A stretch of 64,000 nt of DNA, taken from positions 53,286,960-53,350,959 of the forward strand of contig CM057839.1 in assembly GCA_030068075.1 (NCBI GenBank), read 5' to 3'. The notes under the pieces were generated by a model. The model worked only from the letters and a program-made list of their open reading frames with translations. It was not told the origin of the DNA and did not search any database. Both the position numbers and the translations under genes were made by a program. Positions within the stretch are counted from its first letter, which is position 1. The number at the start of each line of letters is the position of its first letter. This document shows, in pieces, positions 1-13,544 of this stretch. This stretch comes from Paguma larvata (taxonomy: Eukaryota > Chordata > Mammalia > Carnivora > Viverridae).

Positions 1-150
1 TTTTGCCTCCAGATCTTTGCTAAAGTCATTTTTCTGTGTTTTGAACACCTACTGTATATCAGGAACTGAGCTGGGTTCTGGGAATACAGAGATTAAAGCT
101 TCAGTCTCTGAAGCTCATAGCTTAGTGAAGAGACGGCTGCAAGAGCAATT
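1..150. repeat. Probable ancient interspersed repeat relic
   Basis: cacctactgtatatcaggaa, gctgggttctgggaatacag and gcttagtgaagagac are laid out like a common old mammalian repeat also glimpsed at 3480-3600 and 15195-15310. The family is not resolved. Confidence 0.4.
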
Positions 151-3100
151 ACAAGGCGCTGTAATTGTGGTAGACAATTCACAGGAAAGCCCGGGTTGCT
201 ATGGAAGCACATAGGATGGCCTCCTCCCACATCTCCAGTAATCTCATCCCTCAGCTCTCCCAGGGCGCTCTCTAGGCCTGTCCCTCATTTGCTTCTTCAG
301 GCCCTCCTCCTCACAGATGCAATCAGTTTGGTCTGCACTTACCTGTATGTTTTGATTCATTCATCTGCAAAAAAATAGTTTTTTGAACTTGGCCTCTTCA
401 ACTGGCGAACTGTAATGGGGGGGGAGAGGAAAGGAGGAGGCCAACTTAAAGGAAGAGTGGTGTGCCTACTCAGGGAAAATGCATCCCAGAGAAGTGAACA
501 GGGTAGGTGAAAGGCATGGTCAGCCCTAACTATCCCCTTTGGTGTGCCCTGAAGAGAAAGGGTCATATATAACTCAAACCTGATCCACTAAATTTTGCAG
601 GGCTCCCGTTAAAGAGTGGCTTACAGAAGATAGGGTGCTGTTCCATGCAACTGGACTGACCATGAAGCATATAAGATGCATCCTCAGAACTCCAAGAAAT
701 ATTAGAGAGGCCAAGACTATACAGCATCCCATGGAGGATGCACTGAGCAAACAAAATTTGCTCCTAAGGGTTGACAGTCTCATTTGTGTCCCAAGCTGAT
801 GAAGCCTGGGGAATATTCACGTGTAGTTAGTTTGCTTGCAACTCTGTAATTATTTGCTAATCGACTAAAAGGAAGCAGCCTCCACAAGAGATGATCCCAG
901 GAAAAACAGAACAGCCAGCAAGACTCACGTGGCCTGGCTGGTCCCACAAGCTTCCCCACCATTCTGCCGGAAGAACCCTGTCATTCTAGTACCTAGATCC
1001 CGGGGACTTGGTTGACACATAAACATGTCAGCAACGTCTATGGGTCAGCCTTCTTGCTCTCAGGTCCGGCATGTTTTCTCTCCAGCTCCAAGCCCTTCTT
1101 ACTTCAGTCTTCCCAAATCACGTTTTTCCCCTACAGTCACCTATCCTTTGAACCAGCCAGTCACAAGCAGAGGAAGTCTCTGTTATCCTCACAGTCCTGA
1201 GGAGTGAGTGCTGGGAACGGGGATGTGGGTGTTCCTGGCCCAGCGCTATCATTTTGGGGGCTCAACGACATCAGGCCGAGTCTCCTACTGGCTGAGGGAT
1301 TTCGTTTTATGTCTGTAGTTCACAGGCAGAGGGGCTGATAGTGAGAGGAGGAACACGGAAAGAAGAGAGGATGCCACACATCACTAAACTCACTATAGCT
1401 TTGGGGCAGAGATATAGAGATTTGGTAAAGGTCCAGAAATCCAAATGCTGGGTTGTGCTTACTAAGTCTGCCTGTGTGTTGAGCTAAGCAAACAAATCTC
1501 CTGTCTCCTTGACAACCAGAATACAAGCATGTCTTATCTATATTATCTACCCACTTTGCTGAAGCCAGTGCATAATTAGTGGAGAAAAAACTATAGGTTT
1601 TCACCTGCTAAGACTAGGTGAAAGAGCCCACATCTCTTAAACGTCTGTCTTTCACTCTTTTCTAGGCCAGGAGTTTTCTACTTAACTTCATTCACATCTC
1701 ACTTGTCAAATTTATCAGCCATGCCTTTCACTTACTGGTAGGAAGCTAATATAGGTTTGCCTCTCCCCGTCAGTCAACATTATTGAGGGGCCTGATAAGA
1801 AAATTTGCTTGGAAGGCTTTCCTGGAAAGTTCTACTTATAGAGGCACACCTCAGTGGTCCTAGACAGTAACTATAAAGAACCTTCTTTGTGTGGGAGGAG
1901 TAGGACCACGTTGTCACCATCCTGGACAAGAAGGAGAGGCCTTTCTTCCTCTGAATAGACCCCACACCCATGCTTGCTGCCTTGACATATAAGACAAGCC
2001 ACATTAGTTACAAAGTGTTTGAAATGAACCAAACCCAGAGATTTGCCTAATAAGTGGGACCATCTCAAGGATATGGGAGGCAGCAGGCTCTGAATACTTA
2101 GGGATCTCAAGGACACAGTCTCGTGAGCTAAGCAGCTACTAAAATAAAGAAGGCAGTCCTGGGAAGATGGAATCTTACCCCTTGTCTGGAATGCCCTTTC
2201 CCTGTGACTGTCCTAATCACCACAGCCCCAAGCCAGGGGAGAGGATGGTCAGTATGGGAGGACAGTATCCTGAATTCCTCCTGACCGGACACACAGGGCC
2301 TACGAGGCTGTGTTTGGAGTGAGTCATCACCTTGAGCATGGTGCACACTCACACACCTGGGCTTATACTCACAGGGTGGAGGGGGACAGGATGGAAGCCA
2401 AGTGGAGAGAGAAAAAGAATGAACACGAGTATAGAGGCCTCAATTCTTCAAAAACAGTTATAAAGCAAATATGATGAGAGGATTAAAGTGACTTGCTTCC
2501 CTTCCCTTCTTTCCCCATGCCCGGTCTTTTCAGGATGTTTGGAGACCATGTGGAGAATAGGAAGAGCTTGTAAACACATGTAGGTGCAAACAGGGTGTGT
2601 GCACCACCCCATGTAGAGCTGTATGGATATGCTGGTGCCTCTGGGGATGTGTGTGGAAACCCATGTGATGCTGCAAAACAATACAAGCACCATGCATGTA
2701 AGCCTAACCACAAAACAATTGCCAAACCCAACTCTGATGGGAAAAGTTATTATTTTCCAGGAGTCAACAAGTACCCTGTTCTCATGCCAGCTCCCCTTCT
2801 GGGAATCACCTAGCATAGTTGGGGAGGTGAGCAGTGTAAAGTCATCAGATGAACGGAACGAAAGAAAATGTCTACGAGTTGTCATAGTTGACATCCTGAT
2901 GGAGAGGTCACTTAAAGTGTAAAAAATAGGACTCATTAGGAACGAGTTGGGACTAGATCTCAGGTTGCCTTCTCAGAGAGTGTCCTGCTGGCTTTTGCCA
3001 AGAAGCGGGAATGGGAGGTGGCTGTGTATGTGGACTGCCTTCAACCCTGCCGGCAGTAGCTCAGTGTGAGGTACAGGTGGATTCATTGACAGGGATATAT

Positions 3101-3239
3101 TTGGAAACAGTAGTAGATTTATGTCATCTGATTGCATGATAATAGCTGGCTGGACATAGCTCTTGTGCAATTACCAGAACTCTGTACTACTACTACTAAT
3201 TCACATAACAAACATTTTACACCTACTTAATGAGGGTAG
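151..3239. other. No gene or clear repeat recognised
   Basis: Mixed-composition sequence with only short open frames (longest 162 codons, 2448-2936 minus, without a recognisable domain). No splice-flanked coding exon, tRNA or structured RNA seen. Confidence 0.5.
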
Positions 3240-3475
3240 CTAATGTTTATTGAGAGTCAAGTACTGTTCTGAGCTCTTTCTACCTATTAATTTAATCTGC
3301 ACATGATCTCTATGAAGTGGGTACTATGATCACCATTTCCATTTTATAGAAGAGGAAACTGAGGCATAGTGAGCTTAAGTAACTTCCCTAAAGTCTTTCA
3401 CTGTATGTAAGAGCCAGGGTTTGAACACAGGAAGTTTATTCCAAATTCAACCCTTGTAGTCACTAATGTATCTGC
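3240..3475 (-). mobile_element. MIR
   Basis: The complement of the MIR core is clear: ccattttatagaagaggaaa, then ctgaggcatagtgagcttaa and gtaacttccc. Confidence 0.85.
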
Positions 3476-4399
3476 TTCCTATGTTTACTTTTGTGCAAAG
3501 CACTATAGGGGTTTAAAAGAGGCTAACAGAAAGGGCATGGTCTCTACTTTAAAAGTGTTTATGGTCTGGTGGAGACAGACAGCATTGTGAAAGATTGTGG
3601 AAGACCAACTTAAGCAAATTTGGCCATTCAGCAAACATCAGGGTTTTCTGGTAACTATTGGTAGGCTCTTGAAGTCAGATGTACATGGGGAACTATAAAT
3701 CCCCTCTCCTACAACCTCAAAAGTGTTGAACTGAACCCCACCAGATATATAGACACATATTGGCAAGGAAGCACAGAAACAGTCATTCAATTCATTCAGT
3801 AGTTTGGGGAAGGCCCCAGCAGTCCAGTGAGCATGGCGTGTGAAAGGTTGGCATGGGGACAGACAGTGGGCCCTTCTGGGTTGGATTAGGCAACAAGTCC
3901 TCTGTAAAGGGAAGGATGAAAGACTAAAGAGCTGGTGGCAGGCATAGATCTGCCACCTTCCTATGTCTTATTCATGAAAGGGGGCGGAGCCTCTACAGTA
4001 TACCTAACCAATCACCAGTCTTGACCCTATTCATTGTACCAAAAACTTGATTTCACTGAAGATACAGGAAGTGCTAGATAACCCCCTCTGAAGATGCTGA
4101 TTTACAGTCAGGTACCTTATGTGCTGGTGAGCCATCAGGATTGTTGCTTCCTGATTCGGCACTCATGCCTCCTGCTTCCCAGATTTCATCAAATGACCTT
4201 CAGGTGTCCCAAACCATCATCCATTGTGTCATTTTGGTCTAGAGTGTCTTTCCAAATGGTATGTTGTCTTTCACAAGTCAAATAACGGAGGGAACATCCC
4301 ATAACATAAGAAACTTTGTAAGAACCTAAATGTAAGGCAAAATTCTCTACATCAAAGGGTAATTTGGAGGGAAATATGCCTTATCTTTGTGAATTTACT

Positions 4400-4600
4400 A
4401 ACACATAAAAGCACTTAGTTTGTGTATGGCACATCTCACTTAATTTTCAGTAAAAAAAAAATACAATGAGGAAGTTATTGTAATTTTATTTTATAGATGA
4501 GGAAATAAAAGTTTAAAGTAACTTGTCTATTTCACGTGACAGCTGGTGACCATTCTGGGTTTACACTAGAATGCCATGCCTTTCTAGTATCAACAATGCT
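4400..4600 (-). mobile_element. MIR (diverged)
   Basis: MIR-like core: ttatagatgaggaaataaaa, then gtaacttgtctatttcac. It lies within a run of MIR relics between 3.2 and 4.8 kb. Confidence 0.65.
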
Positions 4601-4631
4601 TCCCTAACACACATAACTGGGCTTTGCAGAA

Positions 4632-4780
4632 ATTACATTTACAAAGCATTTTTGCATACCCCGTTTTATCAGATCCTCAGAAAACTCCTGTAACATGAGA
4701 ATTATTATTTTCTTCATTTCTAAGTAGAGGAAACAGCTAGAGCAATTACAGCAATTTGCCCAGGTTTTCTGAAATGATGA
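4632..4780 (-). mobile_element. MIR-like relic
   Basis: Contains atttacaaagcatttttgca and agtagaggaaacagctagag, then caatttgcccag. This is a weak MIR-type match. Confidence 0.5.
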
Positions 4781-5407
4781 ATGGGTCTGTCAGAATTTAA
4801 TCCCATGCTTTATGTTGTCCATACCTTTCCTCTGGGCACCACACCTTATGACGTCTCAGCACAGAAGCCGAGGATGGCCAAAGGGCTGAATGTGAACTGG
4901 GTGCCAGAGTGCCCATTCATGAGCAAGGAGGATCCAATTGGCTCTTTGGCATTCCAGAGCTGCCCTTGAATCCCAGCTCAGCAGCATGGAGAGGCCACTT
5001 GTAATGAGAGTGATAACCAATATTTTCATAGTTTCTAAAGTACCTATCTCCTGTGTTCTAATTTTGAGTGCAGCCACTGCATTCAACACTACATTAAAAA
5101 ACAACAGCGAGGTGGCTATATTTTTCAGGCTGACTACGTCTAGCCTTGACTGTGTTCTCAGATGCAGGAATCAATTCTCACATCCTGTGGAGGCCACTTT
5201 CCCAACTGACACTCGGCATTATTCTTGTATCACTTAATCTCCTTGAGACTACCTAGGTATAATTTTCTCAAGACCTTTTTAAAATAGATTTGCTGACATT
5301 ACAACAATAGTATATGGCTTTGAAAATAATTTAGAAAATATAAATGGTATACATAATAAATTAGCATTAACAATTACTCATTTACCAAGATATGCTAATA
5401 TCTTGCT

Positions 5408-5429
5408 ACACACACACACACACACACAC
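5408..5429. repeat. (AC)n microsatellite
   Basis: An uninterrupted run of 11 AC units, next to the old L1 fragment. Confidence 0.9.
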
Positions 5430-5489
5430 CCGTATTGATAAATTACTCTCCAGAAAACTTGAATCTTTTTGTACTCTCATCAACTGACT

Positions 5490-6786
5490 GTTACAGAAAT
5501 TGAGTCATATAGTCTATAACCTTCTGGGATTGGCTTTTTTCATTCAACACAATTCTCTGGAGATTCCTCCAGGCCACTGAGTGTCCTGATAGTTTGTTCC
5601 TTTTTATTGCTAGGTGGTATTCCAAGACAGGGAGACATTACAGTTGGTTTAACTGTTCATGTACTACAGGACATCTGGGTTACTTCCAGCAGTTATAGTT
5701 TGAATACTAAAAATAATGTTGCTATAAACATTCGTGTACAGGTTTTTTTGTGAACCTAACTCTTAATTTCTCTCAGACAAATCCTAAGGTTGTGATTGCT
5801 GCATCATATGGTACTTACATGTTCAGCTTTTTTTTTTTTTTTAATGCCAAACTGTTTTCCAGAATGGCCATACCATTTTAGATTCTCAACAGCAATGTGA
5901 GAGTCATCCAGTTTCTCTGTATCCTCACCTTCATTTGGTATTGTCATTCTTTTTTATTTAAGCCATTCGGATAGGTGGATAGTAATATCTCACTGTGGTT
6001 ATAATTCTCATTTCCCTTCTGGCTAATGATGTTGAGAATTTTTTCATATGTTTATTGCTATTTGTATATTATTCTTGATAAAATGTTTCTTCATATCTAT
6101 TGTCCATTTTCTAACTGGATTCTTTGGGTTTTTTTACTATTCGGTTTTGAGTGATCCTCGTATATACTAAATACTAGTATATTTTCTCCCCAATACATAA
6201 CTTATCTTTTCTTTTTCTTAACAGAGTCACTTCACAGAGCAAAATTTTTGAGGTTTCTGGTTTATCAATTTTTTTTCTGATAACTTTTTCTTAATCCTTA
6301 AGGTATTTTCCTATTTTTTTCTAGTAGTTTCAGAGTTATATATTTTATTTACATTTAAGTTCACGATCCATTTTGAGTTAATTTTATAAAGAATGTGAGA
6401 CTTAATTTGAGTTTCGTATATTTTCCTATAGATGTCTAATTGCTCCGTAACAATTTCTTCCTTTTTCTTTTCTTTTCTTTCCTTTTTTTTTTCATCTTAG
6501 TCAAAAACCAGTAGGGCATATTTGTGAGAATCTATTTCTAGGTTCTCTGTTGTGTTCCATTGATCCATCGTATCCATTTCTCCACCAGTATCACACAGTC
6601 TTAATTACTGCAGCTATAAGCCTTGAAATTCAGTAGACTGATTCTTTTCATTTTATTCTTCTTTTTCAAAATTGTTTCAACAATTTTAAATTCTTGGCCT
6701 TTCCATCTAAATTTTAGGATAATCTTATCTATGTCTACAAAAATCTTGCTGGGATTTTGATAGAACTGAGCTAAGCCATATAGTGG
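5490..6786 (-). mobile_element. Old L1 (L1M-type) fragment, antisense
   Basis: The plus strand reads as the complement of the L1 ORF2 C-terminal half and downstream sequence. Examples are gattggcttttttcattcaacac at 5530, the block around gccaaactgttttccagaatggc at 5847, and the typical stretch near 6690-6770. It is full of indels and T-runs, so it is ancient. An LTR-like repeat interrupts or ends it near 6787. Confidence 0.85.
6601..6786 (-). pseudogene. Decayed L1 ORF2 remnant
   Basis: A short minus-strand frame still encodes a recognisable ORF2 segment from after the RT core (IDKIILKFRWKGQEF, then ETILKKKNK). This is the family's conserved region near residue 865-890 of the intact ORF2 at 37-41 kb. 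It is broken on both sides and has no function. Confidence 0.8.
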
Positions 6787-7234
6787 GTTGGATAGTGGTC
6801 TCTCAAAAGATATGTTCATGTCCTGATTATTGGAATAAATTGTTGTGACCTTATAGAAAAAGGGTCTTTGCAAATGTCATGATGTTAAGGATCCTCAGAT
6901 GAGGAGATCATCCTCAGTTATCCAGGTGGGATCCAAATTCAACAAGTGTCCTTATAAGAGATATACAGAGGAGACAAATAGAAAAGGAAAACACACTGTA
7001 GTCACGGAGACAGAGGTTAGAGTGAAGTGGCCACAAGTCAAAAAATGCCAACTGCCACTAGCCACCGGAAGAGGCAATAAACAGATTATTCCCTAAAGCC
7101 TCCAGAAGGAAAGCTCCCCTGCCAGCACCTTTATATCAGATTTCTGGCCTTCAGAAATGTGAGAGAATAACTGTCTGTTGTCTTAAGCCACCCAGTTGTG
7201 GTCATTTGTTGTAGCAGCCATGGGAAACCAATAG
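6787..7234 (+). mobile_element. Old LTR-like repeat (MaLR-like)
   Basis: It runs from ggatagtggtctctcaaaag through gatgaggagatcatcctcag and gtccttataagagatataca, to a 3' end with cttaagccacccagttgtgg and gtagcagcc. The wording is that of mammalian-wide MaLR/ERVL-type LTRs. The exact family is not resolved. Confidence 0.6.
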
Positions 7235-7299
7235 AAAGCTGTATACCTAAATACGAGACTCTAGATCTGGTTTAAACCTATGTTTTTAAGTGGCTTTTT

Positions 7300-7990
7300 T
7301 TGATGCTGTTCTTGCAGAAGGTAGCAGGGCTTGAGGATAGGAGATGGAGAACCACCTTGTTACTGCCAGTGGGAGGTGGAAATTCAGATTCCCCACTCGG
7401 CCTCTATTGACACTGGGGAGGGGCTCCTGTTACTGCCGGGTGAGAATGGGAGCTCCATCTCCATGGACCCTGCGAGGTGGGGATGGGAGGATGTTTTTAC
7501 AGACCAGTGGGGATGAAAGTCCTGGCCCCCTATGTGGCCTTCTCTGCCAATCCCTCAGTGGGGGTTCGGGAGCACCTCGATACCAGCTCACAAGTGTCAG
7601 AAGTATAGGCTCTCCACCTGCTCTTCACTGGCATGGATGGGAACGGGACCACAGTTTTTTCTGTGGTGTTTGGCTGAAGGAGCAGTTAATGTCTAGAAAT
7701 TGTCAGTCTTTCTAAACTGCTCCTTTCCTCTTCCTGTAGCTAGAGAAGGCAGGTTTTTCTGAGGCTTTTTGCCATTATTGTCTGTTCCTGTTGGCCTTTC
7801 TGTGTGCCTGGCTTCTTGGGTTCCAAGTCTGGGCTACATGAGGCAAAAAGAAAATTCAGAAAACTTGTGGCCCTGTCACTTCTTAGGTCTCCAGGTGCCT
7901 AGCAGCCCTGCCTTCTTATTTCAATCTTTCAAAATTATATAATGTTTATTTTAGATATAATGTCTAGGGACTTTAGTTGTCCTTAGTGAA
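7300..7990 (-). mobile_element. Probable old L1-type 3'-UTR sequence
   Basis: It contains two diverged copies of a motif beginning gttactgcc (7360 and 7430), with ccccactcggcctct between them. This arrangement recurs in old eutherian L1 3' UTRs. I recognise the type but not the subfamily, and the limits are approximate. Confidence 0.45.
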
Positions 7991-8726
7991 AAAAAAGGGC
8001 AAAAGTATATCTACTCCAAAGCAAAAGTTGTTTTATTAGAAAAAGAATAAACGCTAACAGAACCTAAACCCAACATCTGAATGTCTCACTTCTCTTGCCT
8101 TACCCTCACTCCACTTTCCTTAAGTAACTCGTGGTTCTCCAAGGGCCTCTCTAGTAGTAACAGAATTCAAAATAGAAGCCTAGACTCTCCATTTTAAATT
8201 TTAATTTAAGGTAAACATTTTTAACAGGTACTATATTTACTTAGATCTCGTTTAAAATATTCAAAAAGGCGTAACATGAAAATTCTCCCTCTCATCCTTA
8301 TTCCTCAGACCTAGATTTTTTTCCCCTAAAGCAACCATTGTTATCATTTTCTTGAATATCCTTCCAGAAATGTTTTAGTCATATTATCAAAAACATTACA
8401 CCTCTTATGATCAAATGTATTATAATTCCCAATTATTGATGTCCTCTTTCCCAGTAAGAGAATTATCCATCCCTGCCTATGGTAGTGCCTTCTTGTGGAA
8501 GAATTATCCCTACCTGCCCCGTAAACAGATTCCACCGTGTACTTGCTTTAACCAATGAAAGGTGAGCAGCAGTCAAGTGCATCAGTATTAAGCAGAAGAT
8601 TTAACATCCTCGTGGGTTTTCACTTCCCTCTGGCTCTTCTCTGCAATGAGAAAAGATGTTCTAGGAGCTGTTCCTTTCTCCTTGGTCTCATAATGAGAAC
8701 TATTCTGTCAGGAAATTCACAGCCAC

Positions 8727-9250
8727 TGTATTAGTTATCTATTGCTGCTTAACAAATAACTTTAAAATGTAGCAGCAGCTTAAAATAAAAATAATTACCA
8801 TATAAATATTTTAAAAATTTTTACTAGATGAAAATATACTATCTCACAAAATTTCTAAGTCAGGAATCTGGGAGCAGCTTAGACCTCAAGGTCTCATGAG
8901 GGCTATAGTCAAGCAGTCACCTCGGTCTGCAGCAATCTGAAGGCTTCACTGGTGCTGGATTAATGACCTGCTCCCAAAATGACTCACTCACATGGCTATT
9001 TGCAGGAAGCCTGTCTCAGTTCCTCACCCTACGTGCCTCTCCGCAGGGCAGCTCTACATGGCACCTAGTTTCCTCCAAAACAAGTGATCCAAGAAAGAGC
9101 GATATGCCATTTGCCCACAGTGGAAGCCATTGTGCCTTTTAAAACCTAATCTCAGGAGTTACATGTTATCACTTCTCTATTATCAGATTGGTCACATAAA
9201 CCAACTCTGGTACCATGTAAGAGAGGAGTACACCGCGGGGTGTATACCAT
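8727..9250 (-). mobile_element. Old LTR-like interspersed repeat, minus strand
   Basis: It opens tgtattagttatctattgct, the complement of the typical ...cagcaatagataactaatac end. Recurrent wording follows (gtcaggaatctgggagcagc; caatctgaaggcttcactgg). Family assignment is uncertain. Confidence 0.5.
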
Positions 9251-10814
9251 GAGGCAGGACCACTGGAAGCCATCTTGGAGACTGGCAGCCACAGCCAGAG
9301 ACATGATTTATAAGCAAAACAACACATCACTGTTTTAATATTTGGGAAGTGTTTGTTGCCTCAAAATAACCCAACACAAGCTAAACCGATAAACTTATAT
9401 GTCTTTATTTATAAGGTTTAAATAGTTTTTTTGTTTGTTTTTTACTTCATGTTCTGAAAGATGAACAATGAATACCTCTTATACTGTCTTAGGCTTTCTT
9501 ACCATCCTGCCCATTTCTTAAGTGTGGTTAGTTTTATTATTATTTTTAAGTTTTTATTATTGTTTTTAAGTTTTTCTATTTTTAAGTTTTCTATTGTGCG
9601 TATAAGTCTAAATTATGTGCTTAGATCTTGTTCTATCAGCTCTGACAGTGTTGGCTTACTCCTCACTATATAAGATTAAGAAATCAGTGCTTTTATAGCT
9701 CTTCTAACATCATCTCCCTCCAAACGTCTGTCAGTTATTTTTATATTTTTAATGTTCTTTTTGCCTCTTTATTTCCTCTCTTCAAACCATGCTGTTACCC
9801 TAAGAGTTTACTAAGCTGAATCACTACAAAGAGCAGAGGATTAATGAAAGGTCTTTGTGTCCATCAGGGAAACATAAAAACAGTGGGTGCTGAGAGGAGC
9901 AGTGGATTTGATGCTGTGGGACTTGACTCTGAGGTGGAGGACTGACTGGAATCGAGAGGAACTCCTGACCTGTGGTCACATGTATTTTCTTTCAGGTCCT
10001 TATCCAGGGCAGACAGCAGTTCCCCTTGGGGCCAAAGTCCCCAAGCTTCCACAGCATAAGAGCATCAGTCCTGGTGCTTATGTGAAGAGAGCCCCTGATC
10101 CAAACAGGACATTTGAGGAGAGGGCAGCCTAATGGAGCTTTTCTGACAACAGACACCTTTTATGTCCCTCCACCTTGCCCTTGCTATTTTTCCTGAATCA
10201 GTCCAACCTCCCAGGGTGCAGTTAATTCCTCTTAACTACCTGTCAGTGTGGAGTATCCTATTGAGTTCACCCTTGGGCCCTTACAAGATGAGGTGCTGGG
10301 ATACAAATACAATGCAGGACATTCAGTTCGATTTCAATCTCGGATAAACAATGGATTTTTTTTTTGTATAAGTACATGCCAAATATTGCATAAGACATAC
10401 TTATACTAAACAATTCTTCATTGTTTATGTGAAATTCTAATTTAACTGAGCATTCTGTATTTTTACTTGCTAAATCTTGCATCTCTACAAGGGTGGGGCT
10501 GAGCTCCCTCTTATCAGCAGGGACAGACACAGAGCCCAGAGCCCCACACAGAAGCCCTGATCAATCCAAGACCCTCATGAAGACCTCAAAAAGCCTGCCT
10601 TTGTCAAGAGGTATGTCTTATAGAGAGGCATCCACATGGAAATTTCTCAGAGTTTCATTGGGTAGCTTTATCTCCCAACCCACAAATTGTCTCATACCCA
10701 AATAATTCCACATCTATTTCTCAGCCTGTATATAAGCAGTTTGCATTCAAAATATTTGCATTTGTTTATACTTTTGTATATGTTGTCCTTTTTTTCTAAC
10801 AGATCCAGATTCAA
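9251..10814. other. No gene recognised
   Basis: AT-rich sequence with a T-rich stretch near 9530-9590. A short frame after a ttctttcag at 9985 looks superficially exon-like, but it has no family resemblance I can defend. Confidence 0.45.
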
Positions 10815-10995
10815 TATTTACTGAATGCCAGCTCTGTGACAGCACATTGTGTTAGGTGCTTTATCATCTCCCCCTCCTCATCTTCAAGTCAACCCCATGA
10901 AGGAGGCATCATTTATTGTTGTTATTGTTCTTGTTTTCCAGATGTGGAAACTGAGTTTCAAAGGGTCCCTGAAGGCCGAGGGACTCATCAAAAGA
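10815..10995 (-). mobile_element. MIR
   Basis: tactgaatgccagctctgtg, then ttttccagatgtggaaactg, in antisense MIR order. Confidence 0.7.
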
Positions 10996-13344
10996 GTGTT
11001 GCCTACAGCCCCGCTACCAAGAAGTGCCGCAGCTAAGATGGAAACTCCTTCCTAAAAAGGAATGACTCCCTGAATGTCCTGGAGGCCTCCCTGCTTTTCC
11101 CTCTCCACGCAAGGCACCTACCACTTGCTGCTCCCACCAATAGCAGGTACCATTTTTCTCACCTTCACTGGAACCCGTAAAAAGCAGAAGCTCAGTAAAA
11201 GAAGAGAGGAGGGAACATCCCCTCCCACAGGATGGTGACAGGAACTTCTGTGATTTACTGTGAAGACCAGGGAGATAAATTCATTAGCATAGAAACAAAG
11301 TTGCAAAAGGAGGATAAATCCTACACTTGTCTGAAGAAGTAAACGGGCTGTGTTTTGCCAGCTCCAGAACTTACTCACCCTTTAGGTTATAATTTACACT
11401 GGCAAATGCAATCCAAATTCAAGCCATTGATTTAGAAATGAACTTGCACAGTGCTCGCCTTGGAGTTTGTGCCTGTCTTTCCCAGATAGATGAATGCTTG
11501 TGACTGGTTTTGCTTTTTACTGGAATTTCAGTGCCGGGAGGTGCGGGGGGCGGGGGGCATGTCTTTGGTGATTCATTGTTTCCCTGCAGGACTAGAGCAC
11601 AGCTTTGGCCAGAACTGAGCGTGGCCCATTCTTTCCACTGATGGAGAAGCATGGGAACCTCACATATTTCTGTCTGCATGGTGTGCAGCTCAAGAGGTTT
11701 GCAATCACTTGCAATCATTATTAACTGCTAGCTAACTGCACATTATTATTTTTTGTATTTGAGAGAGAGAGAGAAAAAGAGAGAGAATCCCAAACAGGCT
11801 CTACACTGAGTCTGGAGTCTGATGTGAGGCTGTCCCACAACGGTATGAGAGCGTAAGTCGGGCGCTTAACCGACTGAACCACCCCGGCGTCCCTAGACCA
11901 TTATTTTTCTTAATGGCATAAACGCCTATTAGCTTTCAGTTTTCCCTTTTGAGAAAGCCCTGAGGTTTACTTTACACCTTCCCAATTCTCTGAAAGAACC
12001 CAGAAAAGTGTGAAGAAGGGAGAACCATTTAGGTAGGTATCAGCTCAGGGCCTTCAAAATATCAGCTGGGTTGGGTCAATCTTCAGAACTTAGTTTCTGC
12101 TGTGAAACTCGGAAATGACGTAGATGTTGTACCCTCGGACGGAGGCAATATTCAATTTCAATCTGATGGTTAGGAAAGAAGGGCATCTTAATCTGAAATC
12201 CTACCCATAAAAAGACTGAAGAGAAGTTCCTCCAAAGCAAAATCAAATATGTATTGTTTAGGCAAGTGTTATGGTCAGATGACATTTCGATTCGAGTCCG
12301 CTCCACTTAATGCCTTTATTTCCTACTCTGAGGGATGAAATCAGCTCTCCCATCCCACAGGTTCAGAAGAAAGCTCCCCTTTGCAGGCTTAGATGCCATT
12401 TTCGGCTTTGGAAGGGAAACAAATCATGTTATTGTCAAGGCTGTTATTGAGAACATCGTGCTCTCAGCCCTACTGGCTCGGCCATAGTCAAAAGACTCAA
12501 ACAAAGCTGTTTGCCATGAATTTCATCACGCCGACTTGCCCAGCTGGAACCTTCCCCACCCCTACCTAATTCCATTGTCATTTTAAATGTTCCAGAATTT
12601 ATTCCAGGAACAAGTTAAAATTCTCGATACTTTGAGACCTACAAACAATGCAAATCTTTTCCTTCCTTTCCCTTCCTTTTTTTAAGAAAAGAAAGTCGGC
12701 TTGCTAGATTATCCTGGGTAGAGAGCTCCAGAGTATCAAGCCCCTGAAGAGGAACAGAGGATGGAGTGATCACTTTGCAGGACTGGAGGATATACATGAA
12801 GTATAGGCCACTGAGCACATACCTAATTGCCTTCCAAGGCACAGAGGCCCCAGGTCCCCATGCTTGGCTCTGACACCTGTCACTGTTGCTGAGTGGACCC
12901 AAGAGGGTTTGTCTACTCAGTATAGGCCCTGGAGTCCTACCTGTTAATCTCTTGCCTTAGGGCCTGTACATAAGTCCCTTACCCATTATGCTGTCAACTT
13001 CTGCACCTCTGAGGCTGAACAGGAATGCAGTGGTTGTCCTGAGGAATTGGGAAAATACAAAGAATAATGTGTTTCCCCAAACAGTGTTATTTAGGAGTCC
13101 ACTGGATGGGGGAGAAAATGCACTGGCAGCTTTCATTACTTTTGTTTTGAGCATTTGTGTGTTTGAGTTGGGAGGGTGAGAGGGAGAGCTTTATTTCTTG
13201 TTGGAGTTTGTTTTGTTACTAAATTTTCCTTGAAAAGTACTGTTGGCTAGAACAGTCTTTCTAAAACCTCCAAAATAAAACACAAGACTCAGTATGGGTA
13301 AGAGAGACTGTTTAAAAACCAATACCTTTGGAAGCAGAAATTAT
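10996..13344. other. Mostly unique sequence around one SINE
   Basis: Apart from the SINE at 11745-11894 I see no gene. The segment 12380-12640 has balanced composition and no repeat signature, and could be conserved noncoding DNA, which only a cross-species alignment could show. Confidence 0.45.
11745..11894 (-). mobile_element. Felid tRNA-Lys SINE, minus strand
   Basis: A complement of the SINE head (gggcgcttaaccgactgaacc, then acccc-ggcgtccc at the end) sits downstream of a GA-rich block. Degraded duplications (cattattatttttt / ccattatttttct) flank it. Confidence 0.85.
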
Positions 13345-13535
13345 AAGACTTCAGACCTAGAGTCTGTGATTTGAGGCAAGTGAATTTGCATTATCTGAGC
13401 CTTTCTTTCCACCCCACCTCTGCGAGATGAGTATACTATAATAAAACCTATTTGAGAGCATGGTTGTGAGCACAAAATAAAATAGAATTTACAAAGTACA
13501 CAGCACGGAACCTGGCATGTAGTGGATGCTAAAAA
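13345..13535 (+). mobile_element. MIR
   Basis: Sense-order MIR: gaggcaagtgaatttgcatt, ctgagcctttc, then cagcacggaacctggcatgt, agtggatgct. Confidence 0.65.
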
Positions 13536-13544
13536 CAGCAACAG

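Noticed and set aside
2448..2936. A 162-codon minus-strand frame
   Set aside because: The longest non-L1 frame outside repeats, but it has low-complexity aromatic/Cys composition, no recognisable motif and overlapping frames on both strands.
9984..10131. Exon-like stretch after ttctttcag
   Set aside because: An acceptor-like sequence is present, but there is no donor at the end and no recognisable protein family.
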